Assembly (NCBI GenBank): GCA_018223105.1
Contig: JAAEYY010000004.1
Location: 1 to 64,000, forward strand
Direction: 5' to 3'
Source: a bacterium
Lineage (GTDB): Bacteria; Bacteroidota; Bacteroidia; NS11-12g; UBA9320
Length of the DNA: 64,000 nt
Under the pieces are notes generated by a model, which worked only from the letters and a program-made list of their open reading frames with translations, was not told the DNA's origin and ran no database searches. This document shows, in pieces, positions 17,290 to 26,061 of this stretch (its first letter is position 1; every line of letters starts with the position of its first letter). Position numbers and translations under genes: made by a program.

Positions 17290-19635
17290 TTACAAACTCA
17301 GGATATTCGCCCAAAGTTGATAGGCTCCTTCAACACCGGCAGGCAACTCTCTAAAGAAAGAGATTCCGGTGTATACCAAAGTTCCATCTCCATAATCAGC
17401 GATAAGTAATGCACCGTTTTTAGCGGTTTCATCTCTGTCGTTCATCAACAATGGAGCTTTAAACTCTTTTGACCAATCATCAGGAAAGTATAAACCGCGT
17501 TCTTGTACCCAGTTTTCCCATGATTTCTTGGTAATCTCATTTGGACTCTGCAGAACTTTGTGAATCTTGTCGACTTTAATTTCTGCATCTTCTTCGGTTA
17601 CTCTATCGCGTGATAAAGTGATATCATATCCCTCCGGCATAATCTGCTCTGTTTTGAGTCGGTGAGCAGTGTTGTATTGGAATACTAAATTTCCACCGGC
17701 CTTGGCATAGGCATGAAATTTTGGAAGTGCTTGATCAATACCTTCAATGGTATTTAGCGCTCTGATTCCGAAGACAATAGCATCGAATTGAGAGAGCTCG
17801 TAAGGATCGATGCTTAATGGATCCAATATAATTACTTCAGCTCCCAATTGCTCTATAGCCTCGGGCACTTTATCTCCGGCACCCATAACATAACCCACTT
17901 TTTTGGCCTCTAGCTTAGCATCTACAAAGTGAATTCGAATCGTAACCGGTTTTACATTGTAAATCCAAGGTAAATGATCGTGTTTGATGGTGACCATACT
18001 CTGCTCGATATCCTGTCCATCCGCTTTTACATTCAGCGTAATTTCTGTGCTGCTGGTATTGAATTCAAATGGAATTACATCGCCTTGATTCACATTAGTA
18101 AAGGTTTTTACATCGGCAAATCGACCTTGTTTATCTTTGAATTGGAGGAGTACTTCTTTACCAATATCTCCAACAATTTTTAACTGACCTTTAACCGTAG
18201 CTTCCTGAGAATTTACTGCAATTAAATCGCGGTTTTCTACTTCTATGACTACAGGAGCAGAAACTATCGCAGGCTGAATAATCTCTCCTTTTACAGGGTC
18301 ACTACTTCGATACACCAAGGGTATTTCCCATTTGTATTCATCAATTTCCAGAGTAAATGTGGGTTGAGAGAATGCATCCCAAACCATAATATCTAAGGGC
18401 AGTACTTCTTCTACTCCCGGCTGAAGTTCTTTGTTTACTGCAATCATCATGTCTTTGTATTGCATGAATCTGGCATCTTTAACCGTGGGTCCGAAATGAA
18501 GCATATGCAATTCAGCATGAACTTTCCCCGTAGGCACCACGGGTTCATCTACCGAGATAAATATTCTCAATCCCTGGCTGTAATAATAGAGTTTAGCCAA
18601 GGCTTGTTGTTGATCGTAATCTATAAAACCTTCTTTCTTAAATCGTTTGAGTCTGTTTAGATAATTCGCATCCTCAAATCGCTTGAGCTGCTGAAGTTTC
18701 TCTAATTCTGCTTTTGCTTCTTCTGTTTCTTCCAGCACTTTTTTCTGCAGTAAGAGATGATTGTTTTCTCCATCCAGAAGCTGGAGATATTCATATTGTT
18801 CACCGTATCTCGCCATGGTTCCAAAACCCTGACTTTTATGCATGCTTCTGCTTTTGGACGCAATTTCTGAAGTGGTCATTCCTAACTCCTCAACATAGGC
18901 TTCCACATTGAGCTTTACGTAATCAGCCGGGTTGGCATTCACTACTGAATCAAGTTTTTCTTGAGATCCGTAAGACCAGTAGCTGGTATTCCAGTAAATT
19001 GCTTTTGGAGTCCACACTTCTAGTTCCTCTAACTGCTTTGAGAAAGCGCGTGGATTTCCGGCCATTTCAAAGGCTTCCTGAGCTAAAATTGCGCTTGCTG
19101 TATGGTGACCATGAGTAGATCGCAATCCGTCGGTCTCGGGAGAGAAACGGGTAATAATAATATCCGGTTTGAAAGAGCGTATCGCATACACTACTTGCTC
19201 TAGTATTTCTTTCTTACCCCATTTTTCAAAGGTTTCTTCATGACTCTTAGAGTATCCAAAATCTACAGCAGAAGTAAAAAACTGTTGTCCACCGTCAATT
19301 CTTCTCGCTGCGAGTAATTCTTGTTCGCGAATCAATCCCAATTCTTCTCCTAATTCTTCTCCAATCAGGTTTTGACCTCCGCTTCCACGGGTCATGCTGA
19401 GATAAGCCACATCGGCATGGAGGTCATTGACTAACCAAGAAATAAGGCGTGTGTTTTCATCATCCGGGTGGGCTGCAACATAGAGTACACGGGTAGTATT
19501 CATTATTTTGTTTACCTCGAGCTCGAGTTGACCTCTAGAGAAATTATGTGAATTTTGATACCAATCGCTTTGAGCAAATCCGCTCGTAAAGCAGATCAGA
19601 ACAAGCGCAATTAGGGTTTGGATTCTTACGTTCAT
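17290..19635 (-). CDS. PIG-L family deacetylase, exported, multidomain
   Basis: 781 residues from the ATG at 19635, which opens a signal peptide (MNVRIQTLIALVLICFTSGF). The PIG-L/LmbE zinc-hydrolase domain covers about residues 35-290, with the metal-binding HPDDE in LYVAAHPDDENTRLISW, and later HGHHTASA. The rest includes beta-rich segments and a C-terminal glutamine-amidotransferase-like fold (FDAIVFGIRALNTIE). PIG-L enzymes remove acetyl groups from N-acetylglucosamine derivatives. The long secreted form is common in Bacteroidota and probably acts on envelope or dietary glycans. A longer frame to 19707 exists but would precede the signal peptide. Confidence 0.85.
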   Translation of the reverse strand: MNVRIQTLIALVLICFTSGFAQSDWYQNSHNFSRGQLELEVNKIMNTTRVLYVAAHPDDENTRLISWLVNDLHADVAYLSMTRGSGGQNLIGEELGEELGLIREQELLAARRIDGGQQFFTSAVDFGYSKSHEETFEKWGKKEILEQVVYAIRSFKPDIIITRFSPETDGLRSTHGHHTASAILAQEAFEMAGNPRAFSKQLEELEVWTPKAIYWNTSYWSYGSQEKLDSVVNANPADYVKLNVEAYVEELGMTTSEIASKSRSMHKSQGFGTMARYGEQYEYLQLLDGENNHLLLQKKVLEETEEAKAELEKLQQLKRFEDANYLNRLKRFKKEGFIDYDQQQALAKLYYYSQGLRIFISVDEPVVPTGKVHAELHMLHFGPTVKDARFMQYKDMMIAVNKELQPGVEEVLPLDIMVWDAFSQPTFTLEIDEYKWEIPLVYRSSDPVKGEIIQPAIVSAPVVIEVENRDLIAVNSQEATVKGQLKIVGDIGKEVLLQFKDKQGRFADVKTFTNVNQGDVIPFEFNTSSTEITLNVKADGQDIEQSMVTIKHDHLPWIYNVKPVTIRIHFVDAKLEAKKVGYVMGAGDKVPEAIEQLGAEVIILDPLSIDPYELSQFDAIVFGIRALNTIEGIDQALPKFHAYAKAGGNLVFQYNTAHRLKTEQIMPEGYDITLSRDRVTEEDAEIKVDKIHKVLQSPNEITKKSWENWVQERGLYFPDDWSKEFKAPLLMNDRDETAKNGALLIADYGDGTLVYTGISFFRELPAGVEGAYQLWANILSL

Positions 19636-19689
19636 TAAGTGCAAAGTAAATTGAAGGATTGAATTTGCATATATATACCGACAATCATC

Positions 19690-19697
19690 TAAATTTG
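19690..19697 (+). promoter_or_regulatory. Promoter -7 element before the 19706 gene and mutL
   Basis: TAAATTTG (exact TAnnTTTG) lies eight bases before the ATG at 19706, with TTTG at 19664-19667 as a -33 box 22 bases upstream. It is divergent from the PIG-L gene. Confidence 0.55.
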
Positions 19698-19705
19698 TTC
19701 GATCC

Positions 19706-20026
19706 ATGTTTGGTTTAAATTTTAACAGACTACCGAGACATAGACAATTTGACTACAAGCCAGTCTACTTCAACCCTGAAAAGGAGGAATTAGACGAGCG
19801 TGTTAGTTATATCCGAAGATCTATGGGGGAGGAAGAAAAGAAGGAAGAGTCTATCGAAGAACGTATTCGCGCCGGATTTAAGCATAACCAAAAAGGCTTG
19901 CAGCTGGCAAAAAGCCCATCAAATCGCTTTTACGGTCTGAGAATCGTGTTGATTGGTGGATTTTTAACATATGTTTTCTACAAATTATTGAATACTAATA
20001 TCCTTGAAACTATCTTCCGGCTCTAA
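19706..20026 (+). CDS. Small membrane-anchored protein of unknown function
   Basis: 106 residues with no family I recognise beyond small riboflavin-synthase-subunit-like annotations seen in Bacteroidota. The first 80 residues are charged and hydrophilic (KEELDERVSYIRRS, GEEEKKEESIEERI). A single hydrophobic helix near residues 86-100 (IVLIGGFLTYVFYKLL) would anchor the C-terminus in the inner membrane. It begins the transcript that continues into mutL six bases after its stop. Confidence 0.6.
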   Translation: MFGLNFNRLPRHRQFDYKPVYFNPEKEELDERVSYIRRSMGEEEKKEESIEERIRAGFKHNQKGLQLAKSPSNRFYGLRIVLIGGFLTYVFYKLLNTNILETIFRL

Positions 20027-20032
20027 TAAGAG

Positions 20033-21814
20033 ATGTCCGGTCAGATACAGTTATTACCAGAGAGTATAGCCAATCAGATCGCTGCGGGAGAAGTCGTTCA
20101 GAGACCGGCTTCAGTGGTGAAAGAGTTATTGGAAAATTCGGTAGACGCAGGTGCTACTCAGATCCGTTTATATATCAAAAACGGGGGAATCAATTATATA
20201 CAAGTAGACGATGATGGAAAGGGGATGAATGCCCTGGATTCCAGAATGTGTTGGGAGAGACATGCTACTTCCAAGATTAGGTCTGCTGATGATTTATATA
20301 AACTTAACACGCTTGGATTTAGAGGTGAAGCTTTGGCGAGTATAGCTTCCGTGGCCCAGGTTGAAATGAAGACCAAAACCCGGGATGAGCCCTATGGAAC
20401 CCGTTTGGTGATTGATGGCGGTAGAGTGCTTGAGCAAGAGAATACAGCTACTACTGATGGGACCTCTATCACTGTAAAAAATCTGTTTTTCAATATTCCG
20501 GCAAGGAAGAACTTCCTGAAAAGTATTACGGTAGAAACCAAGCACATCATGGATGAGTTTAACCGTGTGGCTCTTGCATATCCGGGGATAGGTTTTGAAC
20601 TTTTCAATCAGGGTAAATCTGTGGTGAAACTGAATTCGGGAACCTTACGTCATCGTATTTCTGAACTATTCAGAATAAAAGAGGATGATTTATTAGATGC
20701 CGGTGAGGAAACTGAAATTGTAGGAATAAGCGGCTTTATTGGAAAGCCAAAGCTATCCAAAAGAACCAGAGGAAATCAATATCTATTTGCCAACGGAAGA
20801 TTTATTCGCGATGCATATTTGAATCATGCCATTAGCAGTGCTTTTGCAGGTTTAATGGAAGAGGGATATCACCCTTTTTATGTGGTATTTTTACAGGTAG
20901 ATCCTGCTAAAATTGACGTGAATATTCACCCAACTAAAAGCGAGGTGAAATTTGAAGATTCAAGGCATGTATATAGCATGTTACATGCTGTAATCAGAAA
21001 GAGTTTAGGGCAGTTTTTTAGTTTGCCCAGTGCGCAGCAGCTTCAAAATAATATTCAGCGCAGTGAGAGCCGAGGTCAATTCCAGAGTACAGCGCCTAAT
21101 CCAAGGTTTAACCCCTTTGAACCGAGTAAGCAAAAGCAAAAAACGGAATGGGAGAAGCTGGATGAACTGCTAAAGCCTGCAGAGCCTGAAGTTGAGCGTC
21201 AAGCTGATTTCTTTCAGGATTTAGTGCGGGAAGATGCATTAGATATCCGCGGTATATTTCAATTGTTGGGCAAGTATATTGTGGTCCAACTGGATGAAGA
21301 AATGTGGTTGGTTCATCAAAACAGAGCGCATGAGCAGATCTTATTTGAGCGATACAGCAAAAAGAAAGGGGCTGCGCATACACAGCAGCTGTTATTTCCG
21401 AGAACGTTGGAGCTGAGCGCCTCCGATTTTCAGATGTATCAAGATATAGAAGAAGAAATTAGAAATTTAGGTTTTGATGTAAGTGTTTTTGGGAAACAAA
21501 CCGTGATCATCAATGGCTTGCCCGGAGATCTTGCAAAATCGGATGGAGCTGATGTGCTGGAGCAGATATTTCAGGACTTTAAAACTGATTTTCAGGCTTT
21601 GAAGATCAGCAAGAAAGAGGCTTTGATTAAAGCAACGGCTAAGAACACTGCCATTAAGGCAGGAAAGGTTCTGAGCGAAACCGAGATGAGAAAGATAGTG
21701 CAAGACTTGAGTCACTGCGACCAATACAACGTTAACCCTAAAGGCGCTCCAATCGTAATTAAATTAGACGAGGATAGTTTGGAACGCTTTTTTCAGAGTC
21801 AAGGAAAGAAATGA
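20033..21814 (+). CDS. mutL: DNA mismatch repair protein MutL
   Basis: 593 residues. The GHKL ATPase domain carries IANQIAAGEVVQRPASVVKE, DAGAT, DDGKGM and TLGFRGEALASIASV. The linker (about residues 335-405) and C-terminal dimerisation domain follow. MutL couples mismatch recognition by MutS to strand processing. The C-terminal endonuclease motif (DQHA-x2-E-x4-E in nicking MutLs) reads HQNRAHEQILFE at residues 428-439, with the first Asp and His replaced. The expected cysteine-rich motifs near the C-terminus are not obvious. So nicking activity is doubtful. It overlaps the downstream rhomboid gene by four bases. Confidence 0.95.
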   Translation: MSGQIQLLPESIANQIAAGEVVQRPASVVKELLENSVDAGATQIRLYIKNGGINYIQVDDDGKGMNALDSRMCWERHATSKIRSADDLYKLNTLGFRGEALASIASVAQVEMKTKTRDEPYGTRLVIDGGRVLEQENTATTDGTSITVKNLFFNIPARKNFLKSITVETKHIMDEFNRVALAYPGIGFELFNQGKSVVKLNSGTLRHRISELFRIKEDDLLDAGEETEIVGISGFIGKPKLSKRTRGNQYLFANGRFIRDAYLNHAISSAFAGLMEEGYHPFYVVFLQVDPAKIDVNIHPTKSEVKFEDSRHVYSMLHAVIRKSLGQFFSLPSAQQLQNNIQRSESRGQFQSTAPNPRFNPFEPSKQKQKTEWEKLDELLKPAEPEVERQADFFQDLVREDALDIRGIFQLLGKYIVVQLDEEMWLVHQNRAHEQILFERYSKKKGAAHTQQLLFPRTLELSASDFQMYQDIEEEIRNLGFDVSVFGKQTVIINGLPGDLAKSDGADVLEQIFQDFKTDFQALKISKKEALIKATAKNTAIKAGKVLSETEMRKIVQDLSHCDQYNVNPKGAPIVIKLDEDSLERFFQSQGKK

Positions 21815-22449
21815 GTTTTCGCTCCAATACCTTTATTCCCGAACTGGTTAAGAACCTCTTAATCATCAATGTTCTGCTGTTTCTTGGAACAACTTTGTTA
21901 GAAGGCAGTGGAATGACCTTCGCCAAATACTTGATTTTATACTATCCGGCTTCGGATCATTTTATGCCGCATCAGTTTATCACGCATATGTTTATGCATG
22001 CGGATTTATGGCATTTGTTTTTTAATATGTTCGCTTTGTTCATGTTTGGGAGCAGGTTGGAAGTATCGTGGGGTCCAAGACGGTTTCTAATTTTTTACAT
22101 CATTGCCGGCTTGGGAGCAGCCCTGGTGCACATCGGTTTTGTTTACTATCAGCTCAGTGTTGGTGATATTAATTATTATCCTGCGATGCTGGGAGCTTCC
22201 GGAGCGGTCTATGGTATACTAGCAGCTTTTGCTTACTATTGGCCAAATACACAGCTCTTTATCTTGTTTATTCCTTTTCCTGTCAAAGCTAAATACGTCA
22301 TACTATTTTTAGTATTTTTAGAGTTAACTTTAGGCTTAGGAAATTTCAGCGGGGATAATATTGCACATTTCGCCCATCTCGGTGGTGCACTTGTTGGATT
22401 TATTCTGGTGAAAATTTGGAACAAAACGAACAGAAATTCGTTGTATTAA
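21811..22449 (+). CDS. Rhomboid family intramembrane serine protease (first copy)
   Basis: 212 residues, six hydrophobic segments. The catalytic serine lies in GASGAVYGILAAFAY and the histidine in IAHFAHLGGALVG. The N-terminal HMFMHADLWHLFFNMFALFMFG is a hallmark of the family. Rhomboids cleave membrane proteins within the bilayer. It overlaps mutL by four bases and is followed four bases later by a second rhomboid. Substrates are unknown. Confidence 0.9.
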   Translation: MSFRSNTFIPELVKNLLIINVLLFLGTTLLEGSGMTFAKYLILYYPASDHFMPHQFITHMFMHADLWHLFFNMFALFMFGSRLEVSWGPRRFLIFYIIAGLGAALVHIGFVYYQLSVGDINYYPAMLGASGAVYGILAAFAYYWPNTQLFILFIPFPVKAKYVILFLVFLELTLGLGNFSGDNIAHFAHLGGALVGFILVKIWNKTNRNSLY

Positions 22450-22453
22450 TGCT

Positions 22454-23314
22454 ATGACCATCCGCGACCGTATTCAGATGCAGCTATCTCAGGGCTTATC
22501 TGCTCTGCAACAGATCATTGTTCTGAATTTAGCGGTATACTTAATCACCCTTCTTATTTCAATCTTCAGTTCCTTAATGCAGGTTAATTTAACCGCAGGG
22601 CTGGAATACTTTTACCTACCCAGTAATTTGAGTCATTTAATTATGCGTCCATGGACCATAATTACCAATATCTTCATGCATGCCGGCTTCTGGCATATTT
22701 TAATGAATATGCTGATTCTGTATATGATCGGCCGGATTTTGCAGGATTTTATTTCGAATAAAAGGTTTTGGACCATCTTTTTAGGTGGAGCTTTGGCAGG
22801 TTGTTTTCTCTATGTATTGAGTTTCAATATTTTTCCTGCTTTTAGCGATACTGTAGGTCAATCCGTACTTTTAGGAGCCAGTGGTGGTGTAACCGCTATT
22901 GCAGTGGCTACGGGGGTGTTTCTGCCCAATTATGAAGTTTTTTTATACGGTTTGTTCCGAGTAAAACTGAAATGGATTGCACTTGTGATGGTGTTGCTGG
23001 ATTTAGTTGCATTGCCGGATTTGGTGAATGCCGGAGGTAGGTTTGCTCATTTAGGCGGCGCTATTTTCGGGGCTTTATACATCTTATATATGAAAGGGAG
23101 TATAAATTTGCCTACAGCAAACATTAAAAGGTCTCGTAGGTCGAAGATGAAAGTGGTGCATTACGATGAAAGAGTAATTCACCGAAAAAGAAAGGCAGAA
23201 CGCCATAAACCGGATCAGGAGGAAATCGATGCTATTTTAGATAAGATTAATCAATCCGGTTACGACAGCCTCACCCGCGACGAGAAGGAGACCCTGATCA
23301 AAGCTAGTGAGTAA
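22454..23314 (+). CDS. Rhomboid family protease with cytosolic C-terminal tail (second copy)
   Basis: 286 residues. It shares the family plan with the preceding gene: NIFMHAGFWHILMNMLILYM, the serine motif LLGASGGVTAIAV and the histidine motif GGRFAHLGGAIFG. A charged tail follows the membrane domain (about residues 205-286). It has basic stretches and a helical end, EEIDAILDKINQSGYDSLTR, as seen in Bacteroidota rhomboids with a DUF6576-like tail. The tail may recruit a partner. The next gene starts inside its end (eight-base overlap). Confidence 0.9.
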   Translation: MTIRDRIQMQLSQGLSALQQIIVLNLAVYLITLLISIFSSLMQVNLTAGLEYFYLPSNLSHLIMRPWTIITNIFMHAGFWHILMNMLILYMIGRILQDFISNKRFWTIFLGGALAGCFLYVLSFNIFPAFSDTVGQSVLLGASGGVTAIAVATGVFLPNYEVFLYGLFRVKLKWIALVMVLLDLVALPDLVNAGGRFAHLGGAIFGALYILYMKGSINLPTANIKRSRRSKMKVVHYDERVIHRKRKAERHKPDQEEIDAILDKINQSGYDSLTRDEKETLIKASE

Positions 23315-24356
23315 ATTGCGCTTTGTACTTAAAAATATCCTCTTCTTATTTAACCTGGTCTTCGTACTGGGCTTACTCATTTCATATTTAGCTCCTTATG
23401 TTGATCCTCAAGATTTTTGGCCCGTTGCTTTTTTCGGCTTAACCTATAAAGGATGGCTTCTCGCTAATGTTTTACTCTTAATTTTATGGCTTGTTCTCAA
23501 GCGAAAGATATGGGCCTATAATGCCATTGTAATCGTAGTAGGAATACAGTTTTTGCTGCGCGATTTTCAGTTTAATGAAGCTGAAGAAGGAGAGGGGAAT
23601 TTTAAGGTGATGGTCTTTAATACCAGGGTACAGCAGGTATACGACGGTGATAATACCTCTCAACAAATCAATGATTTCTTAGTGGGTAATGATCTAGATG
23701 TTGGAGTATTGGTGGAGTGGCTTGATAAGCAAGGCAATATTGATATTGATGCTTTTCCCTACCAACAAATGGTGGCGCTAAATACCAAATCTGATCGTCA
23801 TAGATACGGACTAAAACTCGTTTCTAAATACAAAATCTTGCGCTGGGAAAGGATTGAATATCCTCATTTTTCAAATAATGTCACCGCTTTCTTTGATCTG
23901 GAAGTTGGAGAAAAGATTATTCGGGTGATCGGAACCCATCTTCAGAGTAATAATCTTGTTGCCTCGGATTACTCGAAGTTTATCGAGATGGACTTTGATG
24001 ATGAGTATAAAGAACATGCAAAGAACGTGGTAAGTAAAATGCGAAGTGCCATGCTGCGAAGAGCTGTTCAGGTTGAGCGAATTTTAGAGATTGTAGATGA
24101 GTCGCCTTACCCCGTGATCATTTTGGGCGATTTTAATGATACCCCACAAAGCTTTGCATATCAGCGGTTAAAAGGCAGTAGAAAAGATGCCTATGTAACT
24201 AATGGAAGTGGCATAGGAGCTACCTATTTAAAACCCTTTCCTTTGCTTAGAATTGATTTCATGTTGTACGATCCTATCTTTGATTGTAAATCCTTTGAAA
24301 GTAGCAATGAAATTGAATCGGATCACAAATTATTAGTAGCAGAATTTAAAATATAG
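23307..24356 (+). CDS. Endonuclease/exonuclease/phosphatase family membrane protein
   Basis: 349 residues from a GTG overlapping the rhomboid stop. Three hydrophobic segments (about residues 8-30, 38-60 and 66-86) precede an EEP-fold domain. That domain carries FKVMVFNTRV, IGTHLQSNN, the metal/catalytic motif VIILGDFNDTP and the final ESDHKLLVAEF. The C-terminal Asp-His pair SDH is characteristic. Members cleave phosphodiesters in DNA, RNA, lipids or inositol phosphates. The membrane anchor suggests a lipid or cell-surface phosphodiester, but this is inference. Confidence 0.8.
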   Translation: MSKLRFVLKNILFLFNLVFVLGLLISYLAPYVDPQDFWPVAFFGLTYKGWLLANVLLLILWLVLKRKIWAYNAIVIVVGIQFLLRDFQFNEAEEGEGNFKVMVFNTRVQQVYDGDNTSQQINDFLVGNDLDVGVLVEWLDKQGNIDIDAFPYQQMVALNTKSDRHRYGLKLVSKYKILRWERIEYPHFSNNVTAFFDLEVGEKIIRVIGTHLQSNNLVASDYSKFIEMDFDDEYKEHAKNVVSKMRSAMLRRAVQVERILEIVDESPYPVIILGDFNDTPQSFAYQRLKGSRKDAYVTNGSGIGATYLKPFPLLRIDFMLYDPIFDCKSFESSNEIESDHKLLVAEFKI

Positions 24357-24358
24357 TT

Positions 24359-25003
24359 ATGGAGTTTATATCAGAAGAATTAAGCGATTACGCCGAAGCA
24401 TTTACTAGTAGAGAAAGCGATTTGTTGGCCGAGATTAATCGGGATACACATGCAAATGTATTGAATCCAAGGATGTTAAGTGGCCATTTACAAGGCAGGA
24501 TCTTGAGCCTATTTTCAAAGCTTCAGAAGCCGCGTAATATCTTAGAGATCGGGACTTACACCGGTTATTCAGCATTGTGTATGGCAGAGGGCCTGGCTGA
24601 AGGAGGACAACTTCATACCATCGACATCAACGAAGAACTCGAAACTCGTTTGCGCTCCTATTTCGATCGTAGTGAGTATAAAGATCAGATTCGCCTACAT
24701 ATAGGAAATGCTCTAGAGATTGTTCCAGCTTTAGGAAAGACCTTTGATTTAGTTTTTATTGATGCGGATAAGGAGAACTATCTCAATTACTATAAAATGA
24801 TCATAGACGATCTACCTTCGGGTGCCTTGATTATCGCCGATAATGTACTGTGGAGTGGAAAGGTAGTAAGTGATAAGGAACGCGCCAATGACGAAGAAAC
24901 CAAAGCGCTTCACGAGTTCAATTCATATGTAAATGATGATGAGCGAGTAGAGCAGGTGCTTATGCCTGTGAGGGACGGGCTACTGGTGATCCGGAAGCTC
25001 TAG
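24359..25003 (+). CDS. SAM-dependent O-methyltransferase (class I, CCoAOMT-like)
   Basis: 214 residues, usual length. The SAM-binding motif is ILEIGTYTGYSALCMAEGL, with HTIDINEE at the ribose site. DLVFIDADKENYLNYY and ADNVLWSGKV match the catechol/caffeoyl-CoA O-methyltransferase family. These metal-dependent enzymes methylate catechol-type hydroxyls. The bacterial substrate is unknown. It starts two bases after the EEP gene and its 3' end overlaps the convergent glycosyltransferase by 44 bases. Confidence 0.88.
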   Translation: MEFISEELSDYAEAFTSRESDLLAEINRDTHANVLNPRMLSGHLQGRILSLFSKLQKPRNILEIGTYTGYSALCMAEGLAEGGQLHTIDINEELETRLRSYFDRSEYKDQIRLHIGNALEIVPALGKTFDLVFIDADKENYLNYYKMIIDDLPSGALIIADNVLWSGKVVSDKERANDEETKALHEFNSYVNDDERVEQVLMPVRDGLLVIRKL

Positions 25004-25940
25004 ATCCGATTCTCAAAAAAGAATCATCTTCATTTAATTTCTCTAGCATGCCATTGTACTGGGGTCCGAAAGAAAAATGACCCACCAAGATTTCGTCTGA
25101 AACCACTACGTGTAAAGATTCAGCAGCGCAGTGTTCTGCAAGTTGAATCTCTTCTATACCTAGATAGCCATCCGGCCCGTGTTTAAAATAATTTAGGTCT
25201 TCCCAAAGCGATCTTTTAAACAGAAAAGCGCCAATACTAAAACGATGTGGACATACTGTAAACTCGTTTTGATTGCGGTATAAGCGTTCTGCTGTTTCGT
25301 CTATTGGTGCGATTTGATCCCATAGAAATACTGCAGCTTCAGGGTCAGACCAAGCCGGTATATCAACACAAGCAGATTTTAGCGGTCCAAATTTGCTTTT
25401 ATATTCAGCTTCGGCGTTTAGTTGGTCGAGAACTCTGTGGTAGGAATATCCGTTGATATGTAATAGCGGGGCCACGTATGCCACATCCATCTCGGGACTG
25501 GCTTCGGCATGTTCATGAAGTGCAATCATTCGGCCGAAGAAATCTTCGGTGATCATGATATCTTCATCCAACTTCATGATGAGTTCTGCTTTTGGATGGT
25601 TTAAGATGGCAATGTTTTTCGCCTTAGATATCTTGTTTTGATAGCAAAGGATGATACTCCAGCCATTTTCCTCGCATTTCTTTTCGAGTTCGGGGTGTTT
25701 TGTGAAACCCGGGCAAACCATGCAGACATCCCAGTCTTTTGGTAAGAATTGTTCGATACGATTAAAGAAGTAAGGCCAAAGCGGTCGTTTATAGCCACAA
25801 ACCAGAATTAAAAGCTTCGACTTTCCGGCTTGCCGATCGCTAAATCTGAAGGTTGAGCGAGTTCTCAATACACGTTGTATTCTCTCTTTTCTTAGAAAAG
25901 GAAAATACTTCCGCAGGAGATATCGCAGTTCCTTGAACAT
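24960..25940 (-). CDS. Glycosyltransferase, GT-A fold
   Basis: 326 residues. The acceptor-independent nucleotide-sugar site is suggested by AELIMKLDEDIMITEDFF, where DED fits a GT-A metal-binding DxD. IRPLWPYFF-like and LLILVCGYKRP segments form the N-terminal Rossmann-like part. C-terminal acidic and histidine residues (HGPDGYLGIEEIQLAEHC) could complete the active site. It probably adds a sugar to an envelope polysaccharide, but the donor and acceptor cannot be read. The last 44 bases overlap the convergent methyltransferase gene. Confidence 0.6.
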   Translation of the reverse strand: MFKELRYLLRKYFPFLRKERIQRVLRTRSTFRFSDRQAGKSKLLILVCGYKRPLWPYFFNRIEQFLPKDWDVCMVCPGFTKHPELEKKCEENGWSIILCYQNKISKAKNIAILNHPKAELIMKLDEDIMITEDFFGRMIALHEHAEASPEMDVAYVAPLLHINGYSYHRVLDQLNAEAEYKSKFGPLKSACVDIPAWSDPEAAVFLWDQIAPIDETAERLYRNQNEFTVCPHRFSIGAFLFKRSLWEDLNYFKHGPDGYLGIEEIQLAEHCAAESLHVVVSDEILVGHFSFGPQYNGMLEKLNEDDSFLRIGSRASGSPVARPSQA

Positions 25941-26049
25941 AGTACAAATTTAGCCAATTCAAAGCGGCCGATTTTTTTACATGCATAATATAGCGATTGT
26001 TTTAGGAAAGATTGAGCTCCAATTAGCTGTAAAATTTGGGGAAAGGACG

Positions 26050-26057
26050 TAATTTTG
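26050..26057 (+). promoter_or_regulatory. purQ promoter -7 element
   Basis: TAATTTTG, an exact TAnnTTTG match, four bases before the purQ ATG at 26062. No convincing -33 box at the normal spacing. Confidence 0.5.
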
Positions 26058-26061
26058 TCGC

